DNA of 23,062 bases from the NCBI GenBank assembly GCA_937888925.1, contig CALARM010001083.1, forward strand, positions 1 to 23,062, written 5' to 3'. Shown in pieces: positions 1 through 6,702 of the stretch. Numbering within the stretch: the first letter of the stretch is position 1; the number at the start of each line of letters is the position of its first letter. A program made the translations under genes and the position numbers. Origin of the DNA: an uncultured Synergistia bacterium (GTDB lineage: Bacteria; Eremiobacterota; SpSt-956; JAKJGF01). Under the pieces are notes generated by a model. It had not been told where the DNA came from. It made no database searches and saw nothing but the letters and a program-made list of their open reading frames with translations.

Positions 1-35
1 TGTATGGTTTTAAGATTAATAATGCCAATATTTTA

Positions 36-512
36 ATGGAAAAATTTACATCCATAACTTTCATTCTTTTTTCAATTCTTTTTAATGTAGGAGTAAGTAT
101 ATTGCTGGGAATGTATCTGTATAATGTAGAAAAATTTTATATGTGGTTTGTTAACGGTGTCAGGGTTGAAGAAAATAAAAATGAAATAACAAAAACAGAT
201 TCTCTTTTAGAGAATATATTAGACGGTACGGATGATCAGGCTATAGAAATAATAGACAAAGAAAATTATACAATTGGAAAAGGGTTTATTGGAAAATTAC
301 ATACTTCCTCGAAAGAAATATATATAAGAAATATACAAAATATAGAACTTAATAGAGAATGTTTTACCTCTAAAGATATAGATGGTATTTATTTCGACTT
401 AAATTCCGGTATAAAAATAGTAAAATATAAATTAAATAGATACAATGAAAAAGTGAAAGAAATAGAAAAAGAATTTGAAAGATTACAATTATCTCATTCG
501 GGAAACCAATAA
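36..512 (+). CDS. membrane-anchored protein of unknown function, possibly 5'-truncated
   Basis: The product has one clear hydrophobic segment at about residues 7-29, then a charged, Lys/Glu/Ile-rich region to residue 158. This fits a single-pass anchor with a soluble domain. I recognise no family. The reading frame is open back to the left edge (base 3, eleven more codons without a stop), and no good ribosome binding site precedes the ATG at 36, so the true start may lie outside the window. It converges on the minus-strand gene that ends at 518. It lies on the far side of the repressor from the lytic genes, a usual place for accessory genes expressed in the lysogen (inference). Confidence 0.6.
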   Translation: MEKFTSITFILFSILFNVGVSILLGMYLYNVEKFYMWFVNGVRVEENKNEITKTDSLLENILDGTDDQAIEIIDKENYTIGKGFIGKLHTSSKEIYIRNIQNIELNRECFTSKDIDGIYFDLNSGIKIVKYKLNRYNEKVKEIEKEFERLQLSHSGNQ

Positions 513-517
513 TTTTA

Positions 518-739
518 TCACTTGTTCTTACTGTCTGATGCACTTATCTGATGCTTTTGGTTTTGCTGATTTTGCTGGTTTTGTTGTATTTGCATTTGCA
601 TTTGAAAAATTCTATCCTGATTAGATGAATCCCAAGTAGCCAAACGTCCCTCGGAAAGCTCTATTTTTTCACGAGCTCCATCCAATCTTTTTGCATCACT
701 TCTTGTTTCTACCAGTTTTTTAACATTATCATTTTCCAT
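518..739 (-). CDS. small Gln-rich hypothetical protein
   Basis: A 73-residue protein with a charged helical first half and a tail rich in Gln and Asn (QIQQNQQNQQNQ, about residues 50-61). The tail is low-complexity and probably disordered. The upstream minus-strand sequence GAAAGGCAGGTA nearly matches the box GAAAGCAGGTAA found before the next two minus-strand genes, which supports the start and suggests shared expression. No known family is recognised. It could be the distal gene of a small minus-strand operon reading from 2603 down to 518. Confidence 0.5.
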   Translation of the reverse strand: MENDNVKKLVETRSDAKRLDGAREKIELSEGRLATWDSSNQDRIFQMQMQIQQNQQNQQNQKHQISASDSKNK

Positions 740-798
740 TTTTAAATACCTGCCTTTCTCTTTATATATTCATAGGATCATCCTACACTTTTGCCCGG

Positions 799-1149
799 TT
801 ACTCAATAGCTTCCAGCTTAACAATTCTTTCCTCATGATCTTCCAGCTGGTTAGAATGTTCCATCTGCCTTGACCTTAACACAGGGAGTTCCTGTTTTGT
901 TGTATCGGTGAACTGTTTCGCAATGCTATCTGTATTAACATATATCCTATCAAGTTTAACGTCTAAACTCTGGAGACCTCTATCTATTTTATCTTCCAGT
1001 TTTACAAAAGCTTTAAATGTTTCTTTTGTTAAATGGTCAAAATGTTCCTGTTCTCTTTTGTCCAGTTTCTTTTGACCTTCTTTTAACTCGTTAATGGAGC
1101 TTTCCATTATATCAAGCTTGTTTAATATCAATTTTAATGTTTTTTCCAT
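799..1149 (-). CDS. coiled-coil hypothetical protein, paralog 1
   Basis: A 116-residue, almost wholly helical protein with heptad-like spacing of Leu/Ile (residues 1-60 and 95-115). It has no membrane segment or catalytic motif. Its second half aligns with the protein encoded at 1177-1452: both have a KID-G--L--K-D segment, then a short turn with an E-LPV/LIV motif, an S-RQ--H motif, and a final E-R---LE. The two genes are tandem duplicates. The start follows GAAAGCAGGTAA by a few bases. Short phage coiled-coil proteins of this kind are often annotated only as hypothetical. Confidence 0.6.
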   Translation of the reverse strand: MEKTLKLILNKLDIMESSINELKEGQKKLDKREQEHFDHLTKETFKAFVKLEDKIDRGLQSLDVKLDRIYVNTDSIAKQFTDTTKQELPVLRSRQMEHSNQLEDHEERIVKLEAIE

Positions 1150-1176
1150 ATCATTACCTGCTTTCTATACAAGCTT

Positions 1177-1452
1177 TTATCCTTCCAAAATAGAAAGTCT
1201 ATCCTCATGGTCTCTCTGCCTGGCAGATACAATAAGTAATTCTCCTTTAGTATCTTTGAATAATTTGACCATTTCATCCATTTTAGAGAATAAATTATCA
1301 TACTGTTTATCCATTTTTTCTTCCAGATGCTTAAAGCCATTATCAATTTTATTCTCTATTTCTACCTGTCGAGTGATAATAAATTTACTTAAATCTTCTG
1401 ATTTTTTGAATTTATTATTTATTTTTTTTTCGAGTTTTTTTAGTTCTTCCAT
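1177..1452 (-). CDS. coiled-coil hypothetical protein, paralog 2
   Basis: A helical, charged protein of 91 residues from the ATG at 1452. The frame also has an ATG at 1482, but that start would overlap the upstream gene's 3' end, whereas GAAAGCAGGTAA sits at normal distance before 1452, so I prefer the shorter form. It is paralogous to the protein at 799-1149 (see there). The N-terminal 35 residues, rich in Lys, differ from the paralog while the C-terminal 60 are the conserved part. Function unknown. Oligomerisation through the coiled coil is likely. Confidence 0.6.
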   Translation of the reverse strand: MEELKKLEKKINNKFKKSEDLSKFIITRQVEIENKIDNGFKHLEEKMDKQYDNLFSKMDEMVKLFKDTKGELLIVSARQRDHEDRLSILEG

Positions 1453-1469
1453 ATTGTTACCTGCTTTCT

Positions 1470-2603
1470 TTATTGTTTCCAAAATTCATACCATTTCTTA
1501 GGTGGTTTACATGGTTGATTTTGATTGATTTCAAATATTTTTTGTTTATATTCCTGAACTGGTATATCTACATTCATGTCAACTTTGATAGTTATGATTT
1601 CTGTTTTTTTATTTTCAATCAGATTATTATGTTTTACTGGAACTTCTAAAGACGGTGTATTTTTATTAATTATATCTGGTATAGTATTTAACATCATCTG
1701 TAATTCAGGATTATCTTTATTTTTTTCTTTTAATTCTTTCAACCTTTTCTTTATTCCTATTTTTGGATATAAATTAAAGGCTATTTCGAAATTCTTGATA
1801 GCTTCTATCTCATCATTTAAGGCTTCGTCAATTTCTCCCTTAATCCTATATGCCCATCCAGTATAATAAGGACTATCATGAAAACCTCGTTTAAAGGCTG
1901 TGTCTAATAATTCTGTAATATTTTTTGCATTTTCTATAGTTACCTTACTTTTTAATTTACTAAATTCTTCTTTAGCTTTATCTACGAAATAACAACCATC
2001 GGTATTATTAAGTGTATGTTCAAGGCTATCTTTCGCGAGTTTTTCTTCATCTAAAAAACTTCCAGAAAAATCATAGGCATATTTTCCTGTTAATCGCCTG
2101 TATTTTAAATATATTTTCTTTTCAGCTTCATTTATTTCATAAAAATCCGATCCACCACCATCCATTTGCCATAAAAGAGTTTTGTCGCAAAGGTCAAAGA
2201 AAGAAAAAGTGCAACTATCTTTTCTGCTATTACTATTATTGGTACTACAAACAGCAAAATTACCTTCAGGAGAAAGCCCTATGTTGTCTATAAGGGCATT
2301 ATATTTTTTCTTTATTAATACTTCCCCTGATTTATTCATAGCATAGAATGTGCCTTTTAATTTGTCTAAATCATTTGCTACAAAGAAAATAAAATTACCA
2401 TTATTAGATACAAAAAAATCCCCACCAACACCAATATTTTTATCAAATTTCTTTAAAACAAATTCATTATTTTCTAATAAAACATATCCATTTTTATCTC
2501 CGATTGTTCCCCATCCTAAAAGGTACTTTTTATTCGGAGATATAGAATAAACTCCAAAGAATGATCCTATAGTTACAAAATTATCATTATAATCTATACG
2601 CAT
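1470..2603 (-). CDS. hypothetical protein with propeller-like N-terminus and TPR-like segment
   Basis: A 377-residue protein. Residues 1-180 hold short repeated beta-type units with patterns such as SP-KKYLLGWG, S-NGNFIFFVA and SPEGNFAVCST, like the blades of WD40/quinoprotein-type propellers. A helical stretch at about residues 240-295 (YYTGWAYRIKGEIDEA, then IKNFEIAFNLYPK) resembles tetratricopeptide repeats. The C-terminus is Lys/Pro/Trp-rich. No signal peptide is seen, so it is probably cytoplasmic and acts in binding. It lies directly downstream of the repressor gene on the same strand, 23 bases away, and may be transcribed with it in the lysogen. The domain calls are by eye and weak; no enzyme motif is visible. 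Confidence 0.6.
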   Translation of the reverse strand: MRIDYNDNFVTIGSFFGVYSISPNKKYLLGWGTIGDKNGYVLLENNEFVLKKFDKNIGVGGDFFVSNNGNFIFFVANDLDKLKGTFYAMNKSGEVLIKKKYNALIDNIGLSPEGNFAVCSTNNSNSRKDSCTFSFFDLCDKTLLWQMDGGGSDFYEINEAEKKIYLKYRRLTGKYAYDFSGSFLDEEKLAKDSLEHTLNNTDGCYFVDKAKEEFSKLKSKVTIENAKNITELLDTAFKRGFHDSPYYTGWAYRIKGEIDEALNDEIEAIKNFEIAFNLYPKIGIKKRLKELKEKNKDNPELQMMLNTIPDIINKNTPSLEVPVKHNNLIENKKTEIITIKVDMNVDIPVQEYKQKIFEINQNQPCKPPKKWYEFWKQ

Positions 2604-2626
2604 AATGCAAATCTTTCTTTTTGTAA

Positions 2627-3571
2627 TTACAATTTCTTCGGAGTGGTAGCTATATGCACCACTTTCCCGACAATATCAACTTCAATATCCTTACCAAACA
2701 AAACCTTTTCCCCTTTTCCATCGTAGAACTCAGGAAGTCCATTTTTGAAGCGAATTTCTTTTAATACAGGATATACGTCTCCATTATCGTATATACAGAT
2801 AGCGGCAATATCATAATTAGAAGGAGGAACTTTCTTTATAAAGCAAATCGAGCCAGGTTTTATCCCATGTTCCAGCATAGAAGAACCTCTGGCGGTGATG
2901 CAAAAATCAGGAATTTCGATATCATCAGGATATCCTTTGTAGCCTTCTACAATATTATCTGTGATAGTGAAAGGTCTACCACAAGCAGCGTTACCCGAAA
3001 TGTGAGGACATTTTTCTGTATAAGGGGTAGAGACTGGAGAGGTTTTGAGTGGGGGTTTTTCTTTTCCCTCTGCTTCTTCTGTGGCGTCTCGATCTGATGT
3101 TTTTAAGTTTTTCCATTGAATTTCTAAATTATCTTTATCAATAATTATTTTATCTATTGTTTCTTTATAAAATAGTTTCTTTTCCTTTGAGTATAATTTT
3201 GATATTAATTTTTTCAAACTTATAGTTTTTTTATTTTCAGGAAAATAAATATTTACTTCCGGTACATGCTCTTCTATTGCTTTATTTATTTCTTCTATAG
3301 GTATAGTTTTTTCTGATATTTCTTTTAATTCAATTTTATCAAAGGGAATTAAAAGAGAATTTCTATCTATAATCATTTCTCCCTCACCCGTCAGTAACCA
3401 ATTAAGATTTATCTTGAATTTATGATTAATTTTAATTAACATGTCAGAGGCTGGTTTTACTCTTCCTATTTCATATTTACTTATTGCGGTGACAGGAACT
3501 CCTAATTCTTCTGCCATTTCTTTTTGAGACAACTTTAAATATTTTCTTACTTCTTTCAATCTTTCTTTCAT
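2627..3571 (-). CDS. CI/LexA-type phage repressor with S24 autopeptidase domain
   Basis: Residues about 3-60 form an HTH_3/XRE DNA-binding domain (LKEVRKYLKLSQKEMAEELGV followed by SKYEIGR). A long variable linker follows, then a C-terminal LexA/S24 domain. The probable self-cleavage bond is Cys197-Gly198 in AACGRPF, the catalytic Ser is Ser231 in RGSSM, and the catalytic Lys is Lys271 in VLKEI. The layout is that of lambda-like repressors that are inactivated by RecA-stimulated autocleavage during DNA damage. I chose the ATG at 3571 because the HTH begins right after it; an upstream ATG at 3634 would add 21 residues and would run through the operator/promoter region. The linker (about 110 residues) is longer than in lambda CI. 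It diverges from the Cro-like gene. Confidence 0.9.
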   Translation of the reverse strand: MKERLKEVRKYLKLSQKEMAEELGVPVTAISKYEIGRVKPASDMLIKINHKFKINLNWLLTGEGEMIIDRNSLLIPFDKIELKEISEKTIPIEEINKAIEEHVPEVNIYFPENKKTISLKKLISKLYSKEKKLFYKETIDKIIIDKDNLEIQWKNLKTSDRDATEEAEGKEKPPLKTSPVSTPYTEKCPHISGNAACGRPFTITDNIVEGYKGYPDDIEIPDFCITARGSSMLEHGIKPGSICFIKKVPPSNYDIAAICIYDNGDVYPVLKEIRFKNGLPEFYDGKGEKVLFGKDIEVDIVGKVVHIATTPKKL

Positions 3572-3605
3572 AACACCCACGCCATTTTTTTTATTTATAA
3601 TTTTA

Positions 3606-3634
3606 ATAACAAATTTTGGATATAATATTGACAA
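3606..3634 (-). promoter_or_regulatory. leftward promoter for repressor (PRM-like), tentative
   Basis: Read on the minus strand, TTGTCA (complement of 3629-3634) and TGTTAT (complement of 3606-3611) are separated by 17 bp. The -10 matches consensus at only four of six positions. It overlaps the rightward promoter, so the two would compete. Confidence 0.4.
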
Positions 3635-3655
3635 ATAACAAATTTTGGATATAAT
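3628..3655 (+). promoter_or_regulatory. rightward early promoter (PR-like)
   Basis: The -35 box TTGACA (3628-3633) and -10 box TATAAT (3650-3655) both match the sigma-70/SigA consensus exactly, with a 16-bp spacer. It would start transcription near 3662, ahead of the Cro-like gene at 3697. The direct repeat overlaps it, so repression by the CI-like protein is likely. Confidence 0.8.
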
Positions 3656-3696
3656 ATAAACATAAGATAAATTTCTTTATTAAAGGATAACACAAA

Positions 3697-3885
3697 ATGG
3701 TTACAAAGGCAAATTTAAACTTAAAAATTAAATTATTGGAAAACGGGATTAAGCAAAAAGAAATTGCTGAAAAAGCCGGTGTAAACGAAACGTTGATATG
3801 TAATATTATTGCCGGTAGAAGTAAAAGTAAAAGAGTAATTTCTTTTATAGAAGATTATATTAATAAATTGGAAGAAAAAAAATAA
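3697..3885 (+). CDS. Cro-like small HTH protein
   Basis: A 62-residue protein with a single helix-turn-helix at about residues 20-45 (QKEIAEKAGVNETLICNII, then AGRSKSKR). Its length and position, divergent from the repressor and first behind a strong early promoter, fit a Cro-like regulator. It lacks a peptidase domain. An alternative is another type of early repressor or an excisionase-like protein, but the recognition-helix pattern favours the XRE/Cro group. The Ile/Lys-rich C-terminus may dimerise. Confidence 0.75.
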   Translation: MVTKANLNLKIKLLENGIKQKEIAEKAGVNETLICNIIAGRSKSKRVISFIEDYINKLEEKK

Positions 3886-3925
3886 AGTTTTTTCAGGCAA
3901 AGTAACACACTGCCGGAAAAAACTT
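3885..3925. terminator. hairpin after the Cro-like gene
   Basis: Arms at 3885-3899 and 3911-3925 pair over 15 positions with one A-G mismatch, with an 11-base loop. The T6 tract lies inside the left arm, and the plus-strand 3' side lacks a T run. Read on the minus strand, the hairpin is followed by a T-rich stretch. It may be a weak or bidirectional terminator, or a transcript-end stabiliser. Confidence 0.4.
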
Positions 3926-3947
3926 CTAAACCCTAAAACAATAATAT

Positions 3948-3980
3948 CACAAAAATGTGTAAAAGTAAACACATTTTGTG
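3948..3980. promoter_or_regulatory. inverted-repeat operator-like site
   Basis: CACAAAAATGTGT at 3948-3960 and ACACATTTTGTG at 3969-3980 form an inverted repeat with one extra A, and each half is itself CACA-N-TGTG. The site lies before the HTH gene at 4031 and may bind that protein or the Cro-like protein. Confidence 0.4.
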
Positions 3981-4030
3981 TCAAAAAAAGCACATAAAAA
4001 AAGAGAAAAGGAATCGAAAGGGGAAAGAGT

Positions 4031-4225
4031 GTGACTTTCGGACAAAAAATAAAAAGAATGAGACAGGAAAAAGATATGTCTCAAGAAAAATTGGCACTGG
4101 AAGCAGGAATAGAAAGAGCGGCTTTAAGCCGGATTGAACACGATAAGACAAATGTAAGACTGGTAACGATAGAAAAATTGGCAATGGCGCTGGACACGAC
4201 AGCCAGCGAACTTTTAAAGGATTAA
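4031..4225 (+). CDS. small XRE-family HTH regulator
   Basis: A 64-residue protein that is essentially one HTH_3 domain (IKRMRQEKDMSQEKLALEAG, then AALSRIEHDK, then IEKLAMALDTTASELL). It starts at GTG 4031 after a purine-rich GGGGAAAGAG. No second domain is present, as in small antirepressors or auxiliary repressors of phages. The inverted repeat just upstream (3948-3980) is a candidate target. It is followed at 13 bases by the coiled-coil gene at 4239. Confidence 0.7.
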   Translation: MTFGQKIKRMRQEKDMSQEKLALEAGIERAALSRIEHDKTNVRLVTIEKLAMALDTTASELLKD

Positions 4226-4238
4226 GGAGGTGTGATAG

Positions 4239-4547
4239 GTGGAAAAGATTGAATTTCTTCAAAATGTAATCGGAAATCTGCAGAAAGAAGAGGAAAAAGA
4301 GAAACAGAAGCAGGAAGAGATTGAAGCAAAAGAAAGACAAAGACAGGAAAGAGAAAAAGCAGATAGAGAATGGAGACGGCCATATACTGAACTCAAAGAA
4401 AATTTCTATACAAGTCTCTGTGAACTCGGTATTCAGATATGTAAAAAAGAACAATCCCAAATAACTCTCGATGAATTAAAAGTGTTACCTGAGATTGCAA
4501 AAATAATTCTGGATACTCACGCTGGAGACATTTGTTTACGATGGTAA
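4239..4547 (+). CDS. coiled-coil hypothetical protein
   Basis: A 102-residue protein starting at GTG 4239, with AAGGAGG ending 8 bases before it. Residues 10-45 are almost entirely Glu, Lys, Arg and Gln, a single charged helix or coiled coil. The C-terminal half (residues 48-100) is a mixed helical region with two Cys. No family is recognised. It lies in the early operon between two HTH genes. Confidence 0.55.
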   Translation: MEKIEFLQNVIGNLQKEEEKEKQKQEEIEAKERQRQEREKADREWRRPYTELKENFYTSLCELGIQICKKEQSQITLDELKVLPEIAKIILDTHAGDICLRW

Positions 4548-4562
4548 TTATTGTTGTTTTTC

Positions 4563-4586
4563 GAGTTCTCTGAGTTCTCTGAGTTC
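4563..4586. repeat. 9-bp tandem repeat
   Basis: GAGTTCTCT is repeated at 4563-4571 and 4572-4580, and partially (GAGTTC) at 4581-4586. It lies in the short gap before the HTH gene at 4613. It may be a binding site or simple slippage. Confidence 0.55.
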
Positions 4587-4612
4587 GAGGAAAAATCAAG
4601 AAAAGGTAACTT

Positions 4613-4870
4613 ATGAAAAACCTTACCACTGTAGAAAAAATCAAAGTTCTTCTTGAAAGAAAAGGATTAAAACAGCAAAGATTTGCTGAGCTTATAGGTC
4701 TTTCTGAGAGGCATGTCAGTAGAATTTTAAACGGTGAAGTGAATATAAAAAAGTTAAGAAAGGAGGTGATTGATAATATTTCCGAAGCACTGGATATTCC
4801 AGTGCAGAAACTATTCTACGAAAAAGGAGGGAAAGGGAATGGTAAAAGAAAAAAAAGCCCCGGACTCTGA
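4613..4870 (+). CDS. XRE-family HTH regulator
   Basis: An 85-residue protein. Residues about 6-66 form an HTH_3 domain (IKVLLERKGLKQQRFAELIG, then SERHVSRILNGEVN, then ISEALDIPVQKLF). The C-terminal tail is short and very basic (KGGKGNGKRKKS), which could be a nonspecific DNA contact. AAAAGG precedes the ATG. The 3' end overlaps the next gene's start by 32 bases, so the two are translationally linked. It is the third small XRE protein on this strand within 1.2 kb. Confidence 0.7.
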   Translation: MKNLTTVEKIKVLLERKGLKQQRFAELIGLSERHVSRILNGEVNIKKLRKEVIDNISEALDIPVQKLFYEKGGKGNGKRKKSPGL

Positions 4871-5141
4871 TAAGTTCAGGGACATCACAAATCAACAAAA
4901 TAATACCACATCTACAGAAAATGAACAACTTTTAGATTATTTTTTCCAGAAGGCTGTAGAAAAAGTTCACAGATTAAATCTCCTTTCAGAGGAGGAACCC
5001 ATAAAAGAACCTTCCCCGGAGGAAACGCCGGAATTAATTTCACCAATGGAAACTCCCTGTTCTAAATTAAATTTTGCAAAGCATGAAACAAATATTTTCA
5101 ATCACATTTATTTCTATCTTTACGGGGAGGAGGTCGCGTAA
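4839..5141 (+). CDS. hypothetical acidic protein
   Basis: A 100-residue protein from the ATG at 4839, chosen because AAAGGAGGG lies just upstream; the same frame is open further back inside the preceding HTH gene. The centre (about residues 50-72) is rich in Glu and Pro and probably disordered. The rest is weakly helical. No family or motif is recognised. It overlaps the HTH gene before it and is followed at one base by the zinc-ribbon gene, so it belongs to the same early operon. Confidence 0.5.
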   Translation: MVKEKKAPDSDKFRDITNQQNNTTSTENEQLLDYFFQKAVEKVHRLNLLSEEEPIKEPSPEETPELISPMETPCSKLNFAKHETNIFNHIYFYLYGEEVA

Positions 5142-5142
5142 T

Positions 5143-5385
5143 ATGCCAGCAGTTTTAGAGAGAAAAGAAATGATAAATCTTCGTGATTTACCCTCAGAAC
5201 TCCAGAGAATTTGTTTTAAAGCAATAAACAGGATTTACTGCCCTCAATGCGGCTTTGAATTTACAAAGGAAAACTGCTTCGACAATTGCCAGAGTGACCC
5301 GCAGGAACAAGAAGAGTATTACCATTGCTTTAAGTGTGGGTATGACTCCAGATACGAGAAGAATGAGGAGGTGCCTTTCGAATGA
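5143..5385 (+). CDS. small zinc-ribbon protein
   Basis: An 80-residue protein from the ATG at 5143 (GGGGAGGAGG nine bases upstream; an earlier in-frame ATG at 5074 would overlap the previous gene). Two Cys pairs, CPQCGF and CFKCGY, are separated by about 30 residues that include two more Cys. This is the pattern of a zinc ribbon that binds nucleic acid or RNA polymerase. The tail is acidic. The stop overlaps the next gene's ATG. The role is unknown. Confidence 0.6.
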   Translation: MPAVLERKEMINLRDLPSELQRICFKAINRIYCPQCGFEFTKENCFDNCQSDPQEQEEYYHCFKCGYDSRYEKNEEVPFE

Positions 5386-5597
5386 TTATTAATTACGGAA
5401 ATGCCTATTTAGTTCTTGAAGCTCAGAATGATTTTATTTTAGATGCTATCAGGATGGAGTACAAAGACAGGTTTAATATCTGCGCCAGGGCAAAGCACAG
5501 GACAGAAGAAGTAGAAAGAATTCAGCAAAAGTGTGCTGAAGTAATACAGGTTTGCAATGCAGAAGTTGAGAGAAGAAGGATGAGGGTAGCGGCATGA
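5382..5597 (+). CDS. hypothetical early protein
   Basis: A 71-residue protein starting in an ATGA overlap with the gene before it and ending in an ATGA overlap with the gene after it, so it sits in a tightly coupled operon. The C-terminal half is helical and charged (EEVERIQQKCAEV, then NAEVERRRMR). No family is recognised. Confidence 0.5.
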   Translation: MIINYGNAYLVLEAQNDFILDAIRMEYKDRFNICARAKHRTEEVERIQQKCAEVIQVCNAEVERRRMRVAA

Positions 5598-5725
5598 CCT
5601 GGCAAAACCTTTCTATCATATTTCAAGCAGCTATTCACTCAATAGTTTTTTGGTGGTTTGTAATTGCAGTAGGGATAGCGGCTATAGCTACAGTAGGAGA
5701 CCCGAAATTTAAGGAGGTGAAATAA
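5594..5725 (+). CDS. small single-pass membrane protein
   Basis: A 43-residue product starting at ATG 5594, four bases before the previous stop is complete, and ending in a TAATG overlap with the next gene. Residues 7-34 are hydrophobic (with FWWFVIAVGIAAIA), a plausible transmembrane helix. Small early phage membrane peptides can act on host cell functions or exclusion, but nothing here identifies one. The overlap on both sides is the best support that it is real. Confidence 0.5.
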   Translation: MTWQNLSIIFQAAIHSIVFWWFVIAVGIAAIATVGDPKFKEVK

Positions 5726-5901
5726 TGCACGGAATACAGACAGTAATCGTATGTCACGACTGTAATAAACACTGGCCCATAAGAATACCTGCCGGAAAAG
5801 TAATTTCAGAAACTCTGAGGACTATCTGCCAGGAGCATAAACCAGTAGAGAAAGAATTGCAGGAAGCAGTTAGAAAGCTTGAGAGAGCTTTATGGAATTA
5901 A
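5725..5901 (+). CDS. small Cys/His protein, probable zinc-binding
   Basis: A 58-residue product starting in the TAATG overlap at 5725, with AAGGAGG about 8 bases upstream. The Cys/His residues in VCHDCNKHW and TICQEH give a CxxC...CxxH arrangement typical of a treble-clef or zinc-ribbon miniprotein. The last 20 residues form an amphipathic helix. Function unknown. Confidence 0.55.
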   Translation: MHGIQTVIVCHDCNKHWPIRIPAGKVISETLRTICQEHKPVEKELQEAVRKLERALWN

Positions 5902-5907
5902 ATTTTA

Positions 5908-5921
5908 CTCCCGCATGGGAG
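5908..5921 (+). other. short GC-rich hairpin
   Basis: CTCCC and GGGAG pair perfectly around GCAT. The hairpin lies between a stop and the ribosome binding site of the next gene. There is no T tract, so it is more likely an mRNA stability or processing feature than a terminator. Confidence 0.4.
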
Positions 5922-5948
5922 AAATAAAATAAAAGGAGATGTAACAAA

Positions 5949-6698
5949 ATGAGTTTTATGGAAAGTATGGGAATTATGACAAGCGATGGAGTTTATGAAT
6001 TATTGGAAAATGGAGTTTATAGCGCAAAATTAACGTCTATCGTACCTTATCAAAGAGCAAAATATCAAAATCCAAACGAAATGGAAAACGCCTTAAAATG
6101 GATATTTGAAACTACTACAGAAAAAACAACCAAGGACACGCCTTTCAAAATAAGCTATCTCACCTCAGCTTATTATACAACTTCCAGTAAAAACAGAATA
6201 AGACCACTTGTACAGGCAATTTTCGGAAAGATATTATCAGTGAATGAGTTTAAAGAACTGGAAGAAAATCAACTTATTGGTCAAGAATTACAGATAATAG
6301 TGAAACAGAATCCTTCCGCAAAAGATCCTAATAAAATATATAACAATATTACAGAATTTTTACCCCGCGCAAAGAAAACACAGCCTTTTTATAATGGAAC
6401 AACTAAGACCACACAGCCGCCACAGCCAGATAAAATAACACCCGACACAATTGAAAGCGTAAACTGGCTCAGAGAAGAATTAAAAATGACACCGAGAGCT
6501 TTTTATGAATTTATCAGCGAGCAGCTCCAAAAAAGAGTTTCAAATATTGTAAATATCACAGAAAAGGAAGGCAAGCAGATATTCTATCTTCTTGAAGCTA
6601 TGTTGCCACAGAAAGACGAACCGGAGGAAAAGAAAGAACTGCCGGCAGAAACGAAGCTGGAAGAAGCAGATTTAGATACTGAAGACGTTCCATTTTAA
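5949..6698 (+). CDS. candidate phage single-stranded DNA-binding protein (SSB-like tail)
   Basis: A 249-residue protein. Residues 1-140 are a beta-rich domain with aromatic residues (YSAKLTSIVPYQRAKY, ALKWIFETTTE, ISYLTSAYYTTS). A linker and a helical segment (about 165-225) follow. The protein ends in a long acidic tail finishing TEDVPF. SSB proteins end in an acidic tip with Pro-Phe (DDDIPF in E. coli) that recruits replication partners. The tail and its place directly before the primase-helicase suggest an SSB-like or DUF669-like replication protein. The N-terminal fold cannot be confirmed by eye. AAAAGGAG precedes the start. Confidence 0.55.
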   Translation: MSFMESMGIMTSDGVYELLENGVYSAKLTSIVPYQRAKYQNPNEMENALKWIFETTTEKTTKDTPFKISYLTSAYYTTSSKNRIRPLVQAIFGKILSVNEFKELEENQLIGQELQIIVKQNPSAKDPNKIYNNITEFLPRAKKTQPFYNGTTKTTQPPQPDKITPDTIESVNWLREELKMTPRAFYEFISEQLQKRVSNIVNITEKEGKQIFYLLEAMLPQKDEPEEKKELPAETKLEEADLDTEDVPF

Positions 6699-6702
6699 AG
6701 AA

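Larger units (their letters stand above)
3605..3657. repeat. 24-bp direct repeat, candidate repressor operators
   Basis: The same 24 bases occur at 3605-3628 and 3634-3657, offset by 29 bp. Each copy carries ACAAATTTTGG and TATAATAT. The repeats lie between the divergent repressor and Cro-like genes and overlap promoters on both strands, as expected for operators of a lysogeny switch. Confidence 0.7.

Noticed and set aside
3572..3634. N-terminal extension of the repressor from ATG 3634
   Set aside because: The added 21 residues would be encoded by the operator/promoter region, and the HTH domain begins right after Met at 3571.
3981..4460. minus-strand Phe/Leu/Ser-rich frame resembling a membrane protein
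   Set aside because: It is the antisense shadow of Glu/Lys-rich plus-strand genes (4031-4547), which have good ribosome binding sites.
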